DNA of 64,000 bases from Leeuwenhoekiella nanhaiensis (GTDB lineage Bacteria; Bacteroidota; Bacteroidia; Flavobacteriales; Flavobacteriaceae). The stretch is from contig NZ_KZ319297.1 of the NCBI RefSeq assembly GCF_002744755.1, positions 1 through 64,000 of the forward strand, read 5' to 3'. The notes beneath the pieces are model-generated. The model was not told the origin of the DNA. It saw only the letters and a program-made list of their open reading frames with translations, and made no database searches. Position numbers and translations under genes: made by a program. Below are positions 27,690-35,759 of the stretch, piece after piece; position 1 is the stretch's first letter; every line of letters begins with the position of its first letter.

Positions 27690-28087
27690 TCTTCGGTAAT
27701 TGAATCACGTATGGCTTCCAATTGTTCTAAGGTCACCGGTTTAACCACATAGTTAGATACGCTGTTAAATCGCAGAGCACGCTCCTGATCGCGGGGATCA
27801 ATAGATGAGGTGAGAATATAGATGGTGATTTTTTTGGGCGGATTGTATTTCGTAAAAGCCTCAAGAAACTCCCAACCGTCCATTACCGGCATATTGAGAT
27901 CTAACAAAATCAAATCCGGTATTTGTTCTCCATTCTTAAAAATAGCGATGAGCGCATCTAATGCCTCCTGACCATTACTATAAACCAGGAAATTCTCGCA
28001 AAACTTCACAAGTTTCATCATCTTTTTAAGTCCGAAAACTACTATCGGGTCATCGTCTACCAAACAAGCCAGTTTAATCTTTTTCAT
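27686..28087 (-). CDS. Single-domain (CheY-like) response regulator
   Basis: A 133-residue receiver with no output domain. The acidic pocket is Asp11-Asp13 (LVDDDP), the phosphoacceptor is Asp63 in LILLDLNMP, with the conserved Thr/Ser in ILTSS (about 93-95) and Lys116 in VVKPVT. The ATG lies inside the end of the upstream histidine kinase gene (14-base overlap), so the two are translated together and this is the probable partner. Lacking an output domain, it presumably signals through another protein or phosphorelay. Confidence 0.92.
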   Translation of the reverse strand: MKKIKLACLVDDDPIVVFGLKKMMKLVKFCENFLVYSNGQEALDALIAIFKNGEQIPDLILLDLNMPVMDGWEFLEAFTKYNPPKKITIYILTSSIDPRDQERALRFNSVSNYVVKPVTLEQLEAIRDSITED

Positions 28088-29870
28088 GGAGTTTTATTAT
28101 AAATGTGGTTCCTTCGCCCACCTTACTTTTTACGTCTATTGAACCGCCCATCACCTGAATCTGCGATTGCGTCATATACAATCCCAAACCCCGGGCATCT
28201 GAATGTTTGTGAAAGGTTTTATACAGGCCAAAAACACGATCACCATAGCGGTCTAAGTCTATACCCGAGCCATTATCACTAACACTTAAGATGGAGTATC
28301 CTTGTTTGCTTTCTGCTGAAATCTGAAGCCAGGATTTTCTATTGCAATCCCTATACTTTATAGCGTTTGTAAACAAATTCAGCAAAATGCTTTCTATGTA
28401 TGCAGGAACCGCATATACTTTGAAACCTTCAGGCACGTGATTGTAAACCTTAAAATTAGCATTCACGATTAAACCACGCAGAGAACGCTCGGTATTATTG
28501 ACATAACTATGAAGATCAAGTTCTTCCTTATCCTTCACGTCTATATCTACAGAAACCACCTCGTTTAAGTGATCAATAGTTTCATTAAGCATATCTGAAG
28601 CCTGATTCAACATATCTAATTGAATCTCGCGCTCTCCCTCATCTTCCTCGGCTTTGAGAAAGTTTAACAACATACTGATGTTGCTGGTATGCGATCTGAG
28701 GTTGTGTGAAACGATGTGCGCAAAATTTATAAGCCTGGTATTTTGATCTGTAGTGACTTCTACAAAACGATCTACTTCTTCTCTTTTTTTCTTTAGCTCT
28801 GTTACATCCTGGATCTGAACAATAAGCTCTTTAGCCCTGTTATTGGCATCGTAAATAACGGAAGCAAATAGGCTGCAGGTAAGTATTTCCCCAAAGCTGT
28901 CCTGAAAGAAATACTCTCCTTCAATCTTAGGGATCTTAGCCTCAATTAAGTTTTGAAATTTTGCAGCGTATCTGTTGAAATCTTTTGACGTGAAGAAATC
29001 CGTCAGTTTTTTAGTTTTTAATTGCTCGTCATCATACTTAATCAGTTTTTGAAAAGCCTCATTAGTGCGTAAAATCTGAAATTCTTCGACACCTAAAATC
29101 AAAAAGCCGATGGGAGAATTATCAAATGCTAACCTAAACTGTTCCTCACTACTTTTAAGTTTAAGACTTCGGTTAACGCGCTCTGTAATATCCTGAAATG
29201 TTCCCACAAGGCGCACACATTTCCCGTCTTCAAACTCCGCTTTACCCCGTGCATTTACGTGCCTTTCTTTACCGGTATGTGTAATGATGGTATAGTCCCC
29301 TTCCCAGGACTCCCCGGTTTGCATCCCTTTTTGAACTGCCTCAGAGATACGCTCTCTGTCCTCACCTTCTTTATAAAAACTAACCCCGGTTTCCAGATTG
29401 GGTACAAAGTCTTCCGGCACCTCGTGAATTTTACGGGTTACCTCAGACCAGAAAATCTTACCCGTTAAAATATTGAATTCCCAGAAGCCAATATCTGCAA
29501 CCTTATTGGTTTCCTGTAGTAACAGCTCTTTCCGGTAATCTTTAGGGCGGGTAAGTAAAACCTGCTGAATAAGAATCAGGCACGGGTTTTCATCTATTCT
29601 CCTGAATTTGTATTTATACCGAGTTTGCTTGTGAGGCAAATCTTCAACAAAATAAGCGTGCTCACCCATTACGGCTTTCTCAAAAGCCAGGTCAAATTTT
29701 AAACGAATTTTACCCGATTCTCCCGAAGTACCTGTAAACGCTAAAAGCAATGCCGAATCCCATTCCTTACTTTGGGAAATAATAGCCAGATCTTTATCGA
29801 CTATCGCGAATACACCCGGCATTTCGCGTATGGCCTCAATCAAAATCTGTGATGTTTTTACTACTGCCAT
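28074..29870 (-). CDS. Soluble PAS-domain histidine kinase
   Basis: About 598 residues without membrane helices. PAS-like domains lie around 10-110, 125-235 (ADIGFWEFNILTGKIFW, VRLVGTFQDITER) and 245-365 (EQFRLAFDNSPIGFLIL, IVQIQDVTEL). The kinase core follows: phosphoacceptor His in NFAHIVSHNLRSHTSNI, N-box NLFTNAIKYR, G1 box VSDNGSGIDL and G2 box DARGLGLYMTQSQI. It likely senses a cytoplasmic or redox/energy cue and phosphorylates the overlapping receiver. I start at ATG 29870 because the TTG at 29885 would overlap the DUF4230 stop. Confidence 0.92.
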   Translation of the reverse strand: MAVVKTSQILIEAIREMPGVFAIVDKDLAIISQSKEWDSALLLAFTGTSGESGKIRLKFDLAFEKAVMGEHAYFVEDLPHKQTRYKYKFRRIDENPCLILIQQVLLTRPKDYRKELLLQETNKVADIGFWEFNILTGKIFWSEVTRKIHEVPEDFVPNLETGVSFYKEGEDRERISEAVQKGMQTGESWEGDYTIITHTGKERHVNARGKAEFEDGKCVRLVGTFQDITERVNRSLKLKSSEEQFRLAFDNSPIGFLILGVEEFQILRTNEAFQKLIKYDDEQLKTKKLTDFFTSKDFNRYAAKFQNLIEAKIPKIEGEYFFQDSFGEILTCSLFASVIYDANNRAKELIVQIQDVTELKKKREEVDRFVEVTTDQNTRLINFAHIVSHNLRSHTSNISMLLNFLKAEEDEGEREIQLDMLNQASDMLNETIDHLNEVVSVDIDVKDKEELDLHSYVNNTERSLRGLIVNANFKVYNHVPEGFKVYAVPAYIESILLNLFTNAIKYRDCNRKSWLQISAESKQGYSILSVSDNGSGIDLDRYGDRVFGLYKTFHKHSDARGLGLYMTQSQIQVMGGSIDVKSKVGEGTTFIIKLHEKD

Positions 29871-29877
29871 CCCCGTA

Positions 29878-30495
29878 CTAATCAATAATTACCTTTTGAA
29901 GCTGATCATTACTCTTAATGGCAGTCTTATTATACCTCAACTCCCACCCCAACGCATTAGTGACCGCATAGATACTTGCCAATTCAGAAATGAGCCGCTG
30001 CTCGGCCTGCTCAGGAAGCTCTGAAGCCTCTACCTTTTTGCGAACACTTGCAGTAACTCTCTTTTTGATGGTATTATAGTCTGAAGCTTCAAATTGATTA
30101 AGATAATCCTGAGTTACATCATAATATTCAATATCAGGATTGATATTGATTTCCGGTTTTGGGATGCTCAGAATAGTTATCGTTTTGTTTTGCTCATCAA
30201 TTTCGGTCTGCATAGCCCGTAAATCATAAGCAATACTTACTTTAGCATTGACTACCACAAGCGCCTTTTTATTGGCCGTGAGCAAATCAAAATACATCCG
30301 CTTTGAATCGTTATAGGTAAAAACCTGAGCAAAGGTTCCTTCGGTCACAATGAGTTTACCCACATTGCGCACCTCTTTTTGAATCAGAGCAGAACTCTCG
30401 ACAAGACGCTGCCTGGACTCATTTCGCTCTGCGAAATAATTATAGGTAAAAATGCCCAGAACTATCAGAAGTAGGATAATTAGAAGTTTACGCAC
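29878..30495 (-). CDS. DUF4230 membrane-anchored protein
   Basis: A 205-residue protein with a single N-terminal helix (KLLIILLLIVLGIFTYNYF) and a soluble part with KLIVTEGTFAQVFTY, KKALVVVNAKVSIAYDL, KTITILSIPKPEININP and YDVTQDYLNQFEASD, the DUF4230 pattern. Start is GTG at 30495. It is immediately upstream of the PAS kinase (7-base gap), so they are co-transcribed; a sensory or periplasmic accessory role for the kinase is possible but the link is only positional. Role of the family is unknown. Confidence 0.88.
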   Translation of the reverse strand: MRKLLIILLLIVLGIFTYNYFAERNESRQRLVESSALIQKEVRNVGKLIVTEGTFAQVFTYNDSKRMYFDLLTANKKALVVVNAKVSIAYDLRAMQTEIDEQNKTITILSIPKPEININPDIEYYDVTQDYLNQFEASDYNTIKKRVTASVRKKVEASELPEQAEQRLISELASIYAVTNALGWELRYNKTAIKSNDQLQKVIID

Positions 30496-30590
30496 TGCTC
30501 GCAGAATGAGGTTAAGTTTACTAGTTTGAAACAGGACGGGCGTTCCCGGTTCACTTTGATTCTAATATTACAAAATTATCTCAGGTAATA

Positions 30591-31241
30591 CTAGATTAAA
30601 TTGTTATTACGGGCTTTTTTAACAGCTTCAAGCTTGTTATGCACCTGCAGCTTTTTATAAATATTCTCGATGTGTTTACGGACGGTACTTGGAGAGACCA
30701 CTAAATTTTCGGCGATTTTAGTATAGCTTAACCCTTTTTCCAATTGCTCTAAAACTTCTATTTCGCGCTGCGAAAGCTGTATTTCTTCCTGTTTATCCAA
30801 ATGCGTGACCGCATCGGGATTACGCAACAGTTTTAAGGTTCGCATCGCTATAGCGGGCGTCATTGCAGCTCCACCTGCCAATGTTTCTTCAATACCGGTT
30901 TTGAGGGCTTCCGGCGGAGTTTCTTTTAATAAATACCCGTCTGCACCGGCCTGAATCGCATTAAAAATATGGAGATCGTCATCAAAGACCGTGAGCATGA
31001 TTATTTTGACGTGTGGAAATTCGTCCTTGACAATTGCCGTAGCTTCTATTCCATTAAGAACGGGCATCTCAATATCCATCAAAATCAAATCTACATGAGG
31101 TTGCTCCCGAATCTTTTCAACCAAAATCTGTCCGTTCTCTGCAATCAGACGCAAATCAAAATCCTTGAAAAAGGAAAGCTTTTCTTTAAGCGACTGCGCC
31201 AGATAGAATTTATCTTCAGCTATTGCTATGCGTACAGGCAT
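30591..31241 (-). CDS. LuxR/NarL-family response regulator
   Basis: A 216-residue two-domain regulator. Receiver: Glu9-Asp10, phospho-Asp56 in LILMDIEMP, Lys106 in YLLKETPP. Output: a LuxR-type helix-turn-helix at about 150-216 (LSQREIEVLEQLEKGLSYTK, VSPSTVRKHIENIYKKL). It is the last gene of a leftward run: TPR kinase (32073-33878), Nudix regulator (31265-31990), then this gene with a 23-base gap. The histidine kinase partner is most likely the TPR kinase. Confidence 0.95.
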   Translation of the reverse strand: MPVRIAIAEDKFYLAQSLKEKLSFFKDFDLRLIAENGQILVEKIREQPHVDLILMDIEMPVLNGIEATAIVKDEFPHVKIIMLTVFDDDLHIFNAIQAGADGYLLKETPPEALKTGIEETLAGGAAMTPAIAMRTLKLLRNPDAVTHLDKQEEIQLSQREIEVLEQLEKGLSYTKIAENLVVSPSTVRKHIENIYKKLQVHNKLEAVKKARNNNLI

Positions 31242-31264
31242 CTTTTACTATTGTTGATTTGGGA

Positions 31265-31990
31265 TCAGATTTCGAAGTTGTAACCACTTTCAAGCAGCTC
31301 CTGATACTTTTCAGAATCAAAACGGTATAGATAAGCGCCGCGCTTGCTGCCCGACTTATCTTTTTCATCAAGCTTTACCAAAACTTTTAAGGAAAGAACT
31401 TTCTTTCTAAAATTACGCGGATCGAGTTCGCGCTGATAAATTGATTCGTAAAGCTTCTGCAACTGAGGAATCGTAAATTTTTCAGGCAACAGCTCAAATC
31501 CTATGGGTTGATACCGTGCTCGTCTGCGCAGTTTATCTAAAGCATCACGCACCATATCCTGATGATCAAGTGCCAGTTGGGGCAGCTCCTGCAGCGTGTA
31601 CCAAAAAGCTCCGTGGCTCTGGGTAAGTTCGCGATCGTGATCATTAATTCGCATCAAGGCGTAATGCGCTACCGAAATACAGCGGTAACCCGGATCTCTT
31701 TCGGCTTTGCCATAGGTTTTTGACTGCTCCAGATAGATCTCTTCGAGACCAGTGATTTCCTTTAAAACCCGCCGTGCAGCCTCATCAACGTCTTCATCTA
31801 TCTTGACAAAGCTTCCTATTAGCGACCAGATTCCGGAGTCTGGCTCTACCCTCCTTTTAAAGATCAAAAGTTTTAGATCCCCATCATCAAAACCAAAAAT
31901 AATACAGTCTGTAGCCACATATAATTTATCGTGCGCTGCATAAAAATCATTATTAGAAGCTTGAGCCGTACTGGCAGAACTGGGAGTCAT
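31265..31990 (-). CDS. Nudix-type regulator (NrtR/AraR-like) with degenerate Nudix box
   Basis: A 241-residue protein with a Nudix domain at about 22-150 and a C-terminal winged-helix-like part (about 165-241, FTIPQLQKLYESIYQRELDP then FRKKVLSLKVL). The Nudix box runs G59-SFVKIDEDVDEAA-R74-VLKEITGL82. Relative to the active GX5EX7REUXEEXGU pattern, the metal-binding Glu positions after Arg74 read Val75, Glu78 and Ile79, so two of three are lost. This suggests ligand binding without hydrolysis, as in NrtR/AraR transcription factors. It is the middle gene of the TPR-kinase/LuxR operon, an unusual place for such a regulator. The ligand may be ADP-ribose or a sugar but cannot be told. Confidence 0.85.
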   Translation of the reverse strand: MTPSSASTAQASNNDFYAAHDKLYVATDCIIFGFDDGDLKLLIFKRRVEPDSGIWSLIGSFVKIDEDVDEAARRVLKEITGLEEIYLEQSKTYGKAERDPGYRCISVAHYALMRINDHDRELTQSHGAFWYTLQELPQLALDHQDMVRDALDKLRRRARYQPIGFELLPEKFTIPQLQKLYESIYQRELDPRNFRKKVLSLKVLVKLDEKDKSGSKRGAYLYRFDSEKYQELLESGYNFEI

Positions 31991-32072
31991 AGGTTCGATT
32001 TTAAGCGTTTAAAATACGTTTTTTATTTAGAAAGCAAAACCATTACCTCATTTTAGCCCGAAACCCTAATAA

Positions 32073-33878
32073 TTAAAATTCTGATGATTGCATATGTGAT
32101 TCGGTTACCGGCTTAACGAGTTCAATTGTACTGCCTTCTCCTAAACTACTGGTCACCAATAACTCTGCTTCAATATCTGCCGCTCGTTTACGCATATTGT
32201 TTAAACCATTTCCGGCGTTGTGTTTTGTTTGGTCAAAACCTACTCCGTTATCTTTGATGCTTACTTTAAAAACCGACCGTTCTAAACGCATTTCGATTTT
32301 CAGATTTCCGGCCTTAGCATACTTAATCGCATTGTTTATAGCTTCCTGAATGATTCGATACATATTTATCCCCTCAAGAGCGCTAAACGTAAGTTGATTT
32401 GTTAAATCCTGAAGTACCATTTCAAACTGCGTTTCGGTATCACTTTCCTTAGCTTTATCAATTAAGCCTTTGATACGCGATTCTAAATCTGCCAGGCTAA
32501 TGTGTTCTTTATTCATCGCCCAGACGGTATCACGCAGTTCATTAATCGTTACCGATGTAAAGGCGCTGATGGCCGCAATGCGCTCCCTGACCTCTTGCCC
32601 GGTATCTTTCACCAAATAATTCAGGTTGTCTAAACTGATAATAATAAACGTAAGCTGCGAACCTATATTATCGTGTAAGTCCCTAGAAATACGCAGACGC
32701 TGTTCTTCAAGCCGGTTTTGGGTTTCGATTTTTGCCAAAGCGATCTGAAGCTCACTTTCTTTTTGAAGTTGTCTGTTTTTCAATTTCTGACGGCTGTAAA
32801 TCAGGTAACCCAGCAAGCCTAAAATAATCGCGAGCCCAAGACTGCCATAGATATACAGATTTTTACGTCTAACCTCCAGATCCTTTTCGGCAAGTTCTGC
32901 CCGTTGTTTTAGAATCTCGTTTTCCTTTTTCTCCGTTTCGTATTCCACATTAAGCTCAGCCATTCGTTTATTTACATCCAGAGAATTGATGCTGTCTTTA
33001 TAAGCCGAATACCGCTCAAAATAGAACAAGGCAGAATCGGTTTGGCGCAATTGCTTGTAAGCTTCAGACAATTGCTGATAAGTATACTGAGTTAAAAACC
33101 GGTACTCCTCTGAGATGGCGAGAGGTAATGATTGCTTAAAAAAGGGAACTGCTTCACCGGGTTTACCCTCGGCCAGATAAACTTCTCCTATCTGTGTAAA
33201 ATTTTCCGCAATGCCTTTACGATCATTTATCTGCTCACGTATAGCTTTCGCCTTATAAAAATACTCGCGTGAAAGATCGTAGTTGCCCATCTGCCCGTAA
33301 ACCCCGGCCAGATTACTGTAGCTGTAGGGCAAACCTTCGGTATAGTTTCGTTCTTCAACAATAGCCAGACCCTTTTTATAAAAATAAAGCGCGCTATCCA
33401 GTTGACCCTGCATTTCTTTTAGCACACCGTAGTTATTATAGGTACGATCTAAAACTTCTTTATAGTTTCCTTCCTCAGCCATTTTCAGGCCCTTGTTCAT
33501 ATAATACTGCGCACGCTCCATATTGTCACGCTTCATCCCATAGCCCATTTCTCCATACAGGTTTGCCGCCTGCGGTTTGAGATCATTTTCTTCAAAAATG
33601 CGTATCGCTTTTAAGGAATATTCCAGCCGCTTATCAAGCTTGCCATCATAGCCGTAGACTATCGCCGTGTTTTTAAGAGCTTCCCCCATTCCCTTTTGAT
33701 ACTTCAGCTTTTCTGCGGCTTTATAAACGCCATCATAAATTACCAGAAGCGAGTCCGTTTTAAGCGAAGAGTTTTGAACCAAAATGGCATTTATAGAATC
33801 TATTTGTTGAATATTCTGCGCTGAAAGAACGCCAACATTAAGAAAAAGAAATAAAGTCCAAACGTAATAGTGTTTCAT
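32073..33878 (-). CDS. TPR-containing membrane histidine kinase (HisKA_3 type)
   Basis: About 601 residues. Signal peptide (MKHYYVWTLFLFLNVGVLSA), then five or six TPR repeats facing the periplasm (about 40-300; ANLYGEMGYGM, LPYSYSNLAGVYGQMGNYD, IAENFTQIGEVYLAEGK), a membrane helix (YGSLGLAIILGLLGYLIYS), a coiled linker, and a NarX/DegS-like kinase core with phospho-His in RISRDLHDNIGSQL, then ATPase motifs NAIKYAK, KDNGVGF and GNGLNNM. Start at ATG 33878 follows a 17-bp palindrome; the in-frame ATG at 33905 would lie beyond it. TPR kinases of this type pair with LuxR regulators, here the one at 30591. Confidence 0.94.
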   Translation of the reverse strand: MKHYYVWTLFLFLNVGVLSAQNIQQIDSINAILVQNSSLKTDSLLVIYDGVYKAAEKLKYQKGMGEALKNTAIVYGYDGKLDKRLEYSLKAIRIFEENDLKPQAANLYGEMGYGMKRDNMERAQYYMNKGLKMAEEGNYKEVLDRTYNNYGVLKEMQGQLDSALYFYKKGLAIVEERNYTEGLPYSYSNLAGVYGQMGNYDLSREYFYKAKAIREQINDRKGIAENFTQIGEVYLAEGKPGEAVPFFKQSLPLAISEEYRFLTQYTYQQLSEAYKQLRQTDSALFYFERYSAYKDSINSLDVNKRMAELNVEYETEKKENEILKQRAELAEKDLEVRRKNLYIYGSLGLAIILGLLGYLIYSRQKLKNRQLQKESELQIALAKIETQNRLEEQRLRISRDLHDNIGSQLTFIIISLDNLNYLVKDTGQEVRERIAAISAFTSVTINELRDTVWAMNKEHISLADLESRIKGLIDKAKESDTETQFEMVLQDLTNQLTFSALEGINMYRIIQEAINNAIKYAKAGNLKIEMRLERSVFKVSIKDNGVGFDQTKHNAGNGLNNMRKRAADIEAELLVTSSLGEGSTIELVKPVTESHMQSSEF

Positions 33879-33890
33879 AAAAATCTGATT

Positions 33891-33907
33891 GCTTGCATTT
33901 TGCAAGC
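33891..33907. promoter_or_regulatory. Perfect palindrome upstream of the TPR kinase
   Basis: GCTTGCATTTTGCAAGC: 7-bp arms around TTT, ending 12 bases before the kinase ATG (33878). It could be a protein-binding operator (for example of the neighbouring LuxR or Nudix regulators) or a leader hairpin that affects translation. No second copy was noticed in the window. Confidence 0.35.
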
Positions 33908-33959
33908 TAATATAAATAATACCACAATAGATTTCTTTTAAAAATCGGTTGGAATAGTT

Positions 33960-34226
33960 TTATCTCACTATAATTTCAGGCTGAATGATTAGCGCTTCGT
34001 TAAGATTATAGGCTAAAAGATTGTAGGTATTCAGGTACTGCTTCCGCTTTATCAGCTGATCCCGGTTGCGCTGAACGTTTTCATTTAAATGAGATAACCT
34101 CATTTCAGCTGCTTTTTGATCTTTCCGTTTTAGCCTTTGAAAATACAGCAGCATCAGAAGCAATAGCAGCAAAACTGCCGCTACGATTAAAGCTTCCGGT
34201 ATTGAAAAAATACTGCTCATTTCCAT
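33960..34226 (-). CDS. Small single-pass membrane protein
   Basis: An 88-residue protein with one strongly hydrophobic helix (ALIVAAVLLLLLLMLLYF) and a cytoplasmic basic coiled-coil tail (RLKRKDQKAAEMRLSHLNEN). Not recognised. It lies in a leftward row with the genes at 34233 and 34594 (gaps of 6 and 10 bases) and directly before the TPR kinase region, so the set is probably one transcription unit. Confidence 0.55.
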   Translation of the reverse strand: MEMSSIFSIPEALIVAAVLLLLLLMLLYFQRLKRKDQKAAEMRLSHLNENVQRNRDQLIKRKQYLNTYNLLAYNLNEALIIQPEIIVR

Positions 34227-34232
34227 TCCGCT

Positions 34233-34583
34233 TTAGGTTATAGCCTGCCCGATAAATACAAAACCTATGACCAGATATAAACCTGTGAGAATTCCTTTAA
34301 TTCTTGGCCTTAAATTGCTTTTTAATACTGAAACCAGAACCAGGAGTCCGGTTAGGTATGGGGGCAAAGCCGTAAATACGGTACCTGTAAATGTAAAATC
34401 CCATACCAAAATGAGCATAGGAAGCAGAAGCAGTACCGCCAGGATGCCCTTCAAAGAGTCTGGTTCGGTCGCAAGAACGTATTTGCTCGCAATCCACAAA
34501 ACCAATTTGTAAGCCACATAATATAGTAACGTACTAAAAGCTACCATCAAAATCAACCATACAGATCCCGAAACTGCATCCAT
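34233..34583 (-). CDS. Multi-pass membrane protein, unknown
   Basis: A 116-residue, almost wholly hydrophobic protein with about four helices (LILMVAFSTLLYYVAYKLVL, ILAVLLLLPMLILVW, LPPYLTGLLVLVSVL, ILTGLYLVIGFVFIG). Not recognised; composition and spacing (6 bases to 33960, 10 to 34594) suggest operon membership with its membrane-protein neighbours. Confidence 0.6.
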   Translation of the reverse strand: MDAVSGSVWLILMVAFSTLLYYVAYKLVLWIASKYVLATEPDSLKGILAVLLLLPMLILVWDFTFTGTVFTALPPYLTGLLVLVSVLKSNLRPRIKGILTGLYLVIGFVFIGQAIT

Positions 34584-34593
34584 TACTTAAAAT

Positions 34594-35328
34594 TTATTCA
34601 CTAAACAGTAGCAATTGCTTTTTGATTTTTTCAAAACTCATTTGACTGTTCTTCTCAGCATACCAGGACGCAAAGCGGTCTAGCGCTTCTGTATTTTCGC
34701 GTAGGCCTATCAAAAACAGATCGAGCGCCAATCGAAACAGGATCAGAAGCACCGCGGCTATCATTCCGGCTTTGAGAAACACCAGAAAAAAACCAGAGAG
34801 TATGACTACAAACTGCTGCACAAAAATGCGCAAGTAGGGTTTGGACATCAGTTCATTTGCTGTGAACTCTGTGTAGCGCTTTTCGGCTAAAAAATTCATC
34901 ACAAAAGCCAGCAGGTTTGTAAACACAATGCTGGCGATAAGCAGCCACATTCCCTCAAGCTTTAACAGATCTGAATAATTCTGAATCAAAGCAAAAGGCT
35001 CCTTAAACAGGCCACCTTCCATCTCAAAAAATGAAAAAACGAAAATGCTCTGTATCGCAATAAAAAAACCATAATGAAAACAGAAGAATAGGATCAGGCT
35101 GTAGTTGGCGCTTCCACCTCCCTCTGTTCTATTAGCATACGAAGTGCTAAAACCCATTTTTACTGCATTAAAAACACCTAAAATGATACTCTCAATAAAA
35201 TAAGCCATTACTACGGCAAGGGCACTCACATAACCTACACTCAGCAAACCCAATAAAAACAGGGCATTTACATACACCATATAATTTTTGGTGTTAGGCC
35301 TGAGCAATTCAAAAACCAGGGTTTTCAA
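34594..35328 (-). CDS. DUF6498-like integral membrane protein
   Basis: A 244-residue protein with about six helices. The segment YVSALAVVMAYFIESIILGV followed by FNAVKM, and FFCFHYGFFIAIQSIFVFSF, match what I know of DUF6498, a family without known function. The second half has two more helices (LLIASIVFTNLLAFVMNFL, GMIAAVLLILFRLALDLFL). It overlaps the upstream membrane gene at 35309 by 20 bases, indicating translational coupling. Confidence 0.65.
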   Translation of the reverse strand: MKTLVFELLRPNTKNYMVYVNALFLLGLLSVGYVSALAVVMAYFIESIILGVFNAVKMGFSTSYANRTEGGGSANYSLILFFCFHYGFFIAIQSIFVFSFFEMEGGLFKEPFALIQNYSDLLKLEGMWLLIASIVFTNLLAFVMNFLAEKRYTEFTANELMSKPYLRIFVQQFVVILSGFFLVFLKAGMIAAVLLILFRLALDLFLIGLRENTEALDRFASWYAEKNSQMSFEKIKKQLLLFSE

Positions 35329-35695
35329 AATTTAAACGAAATAAGTAGCGATTTAAAAACGCAATTAAACTCAGTAATGCTAAAAGCAACGCAATTGAAA
35401 ACAACACTAAAAACAGTATATACATTTTTTTACCGGCCCTCAAACTTCGGTATCTACCAGCACAGAAGTAACCGGTAATCAAACAAGGCACGCCTATCAA
35501 CACGTTGATGTAATACACCCACATCCAACTCACCACCAGCGCTGCCAGCGCATAAACCAAAGCTGCGTAACCATAAAAGAAGGCAATTTTTGACTGCGAA
35601 AAACCTCCCCCGATGTGGTGCTCTATAAAGCGGAAGCCAAAATAACTCAGCCCAATTACCAGGCTTACAGAACTTAGAATCAAAAAATAATTCAT
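35309..35695 (-). CDS. Membrane protein, unknown
   Basis: A 128-residue protein with four helices (MNYFLILSSVSLVIGLSYFG, ALVYALAALVVSWMWVYY, VLIGVPCLITGYF, ILFLVLFSIALLLALLSLIAF). Not recognised. It is the first gene of a four-gene leftward row (35695 to 33960) of small membrane proteins upstream of the TPR kinase. Confidence 0.6.
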   Translation of the reverse strand: MNYFLILSSVSLVIGLSYFGFRFIEHHIGGGFSQSKIAFFYGYAALVYALAALVVSWMWVYYINVLIGVPCLITGYFCAGRYRSLRAGKKMYILFLVLFSIALLLALLSLIAFLNRYLFRLNFENPGF

Positions 35696-35759
35696 CCTTT
35701 AAATCAAAACTGCCCGAAACAGCTTCAGGCAGTTTCTAATATTAATTAATAGCTTGAGA

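Noticed and set aside
31028-31042. Further CAATTGCCGTA match resembling the 37726 palindrome.
   Set aside because: Lies inside the coding region of the LuxR regulator, explained by codons of GIEATAIVKDEF; symmetry is incomplete.
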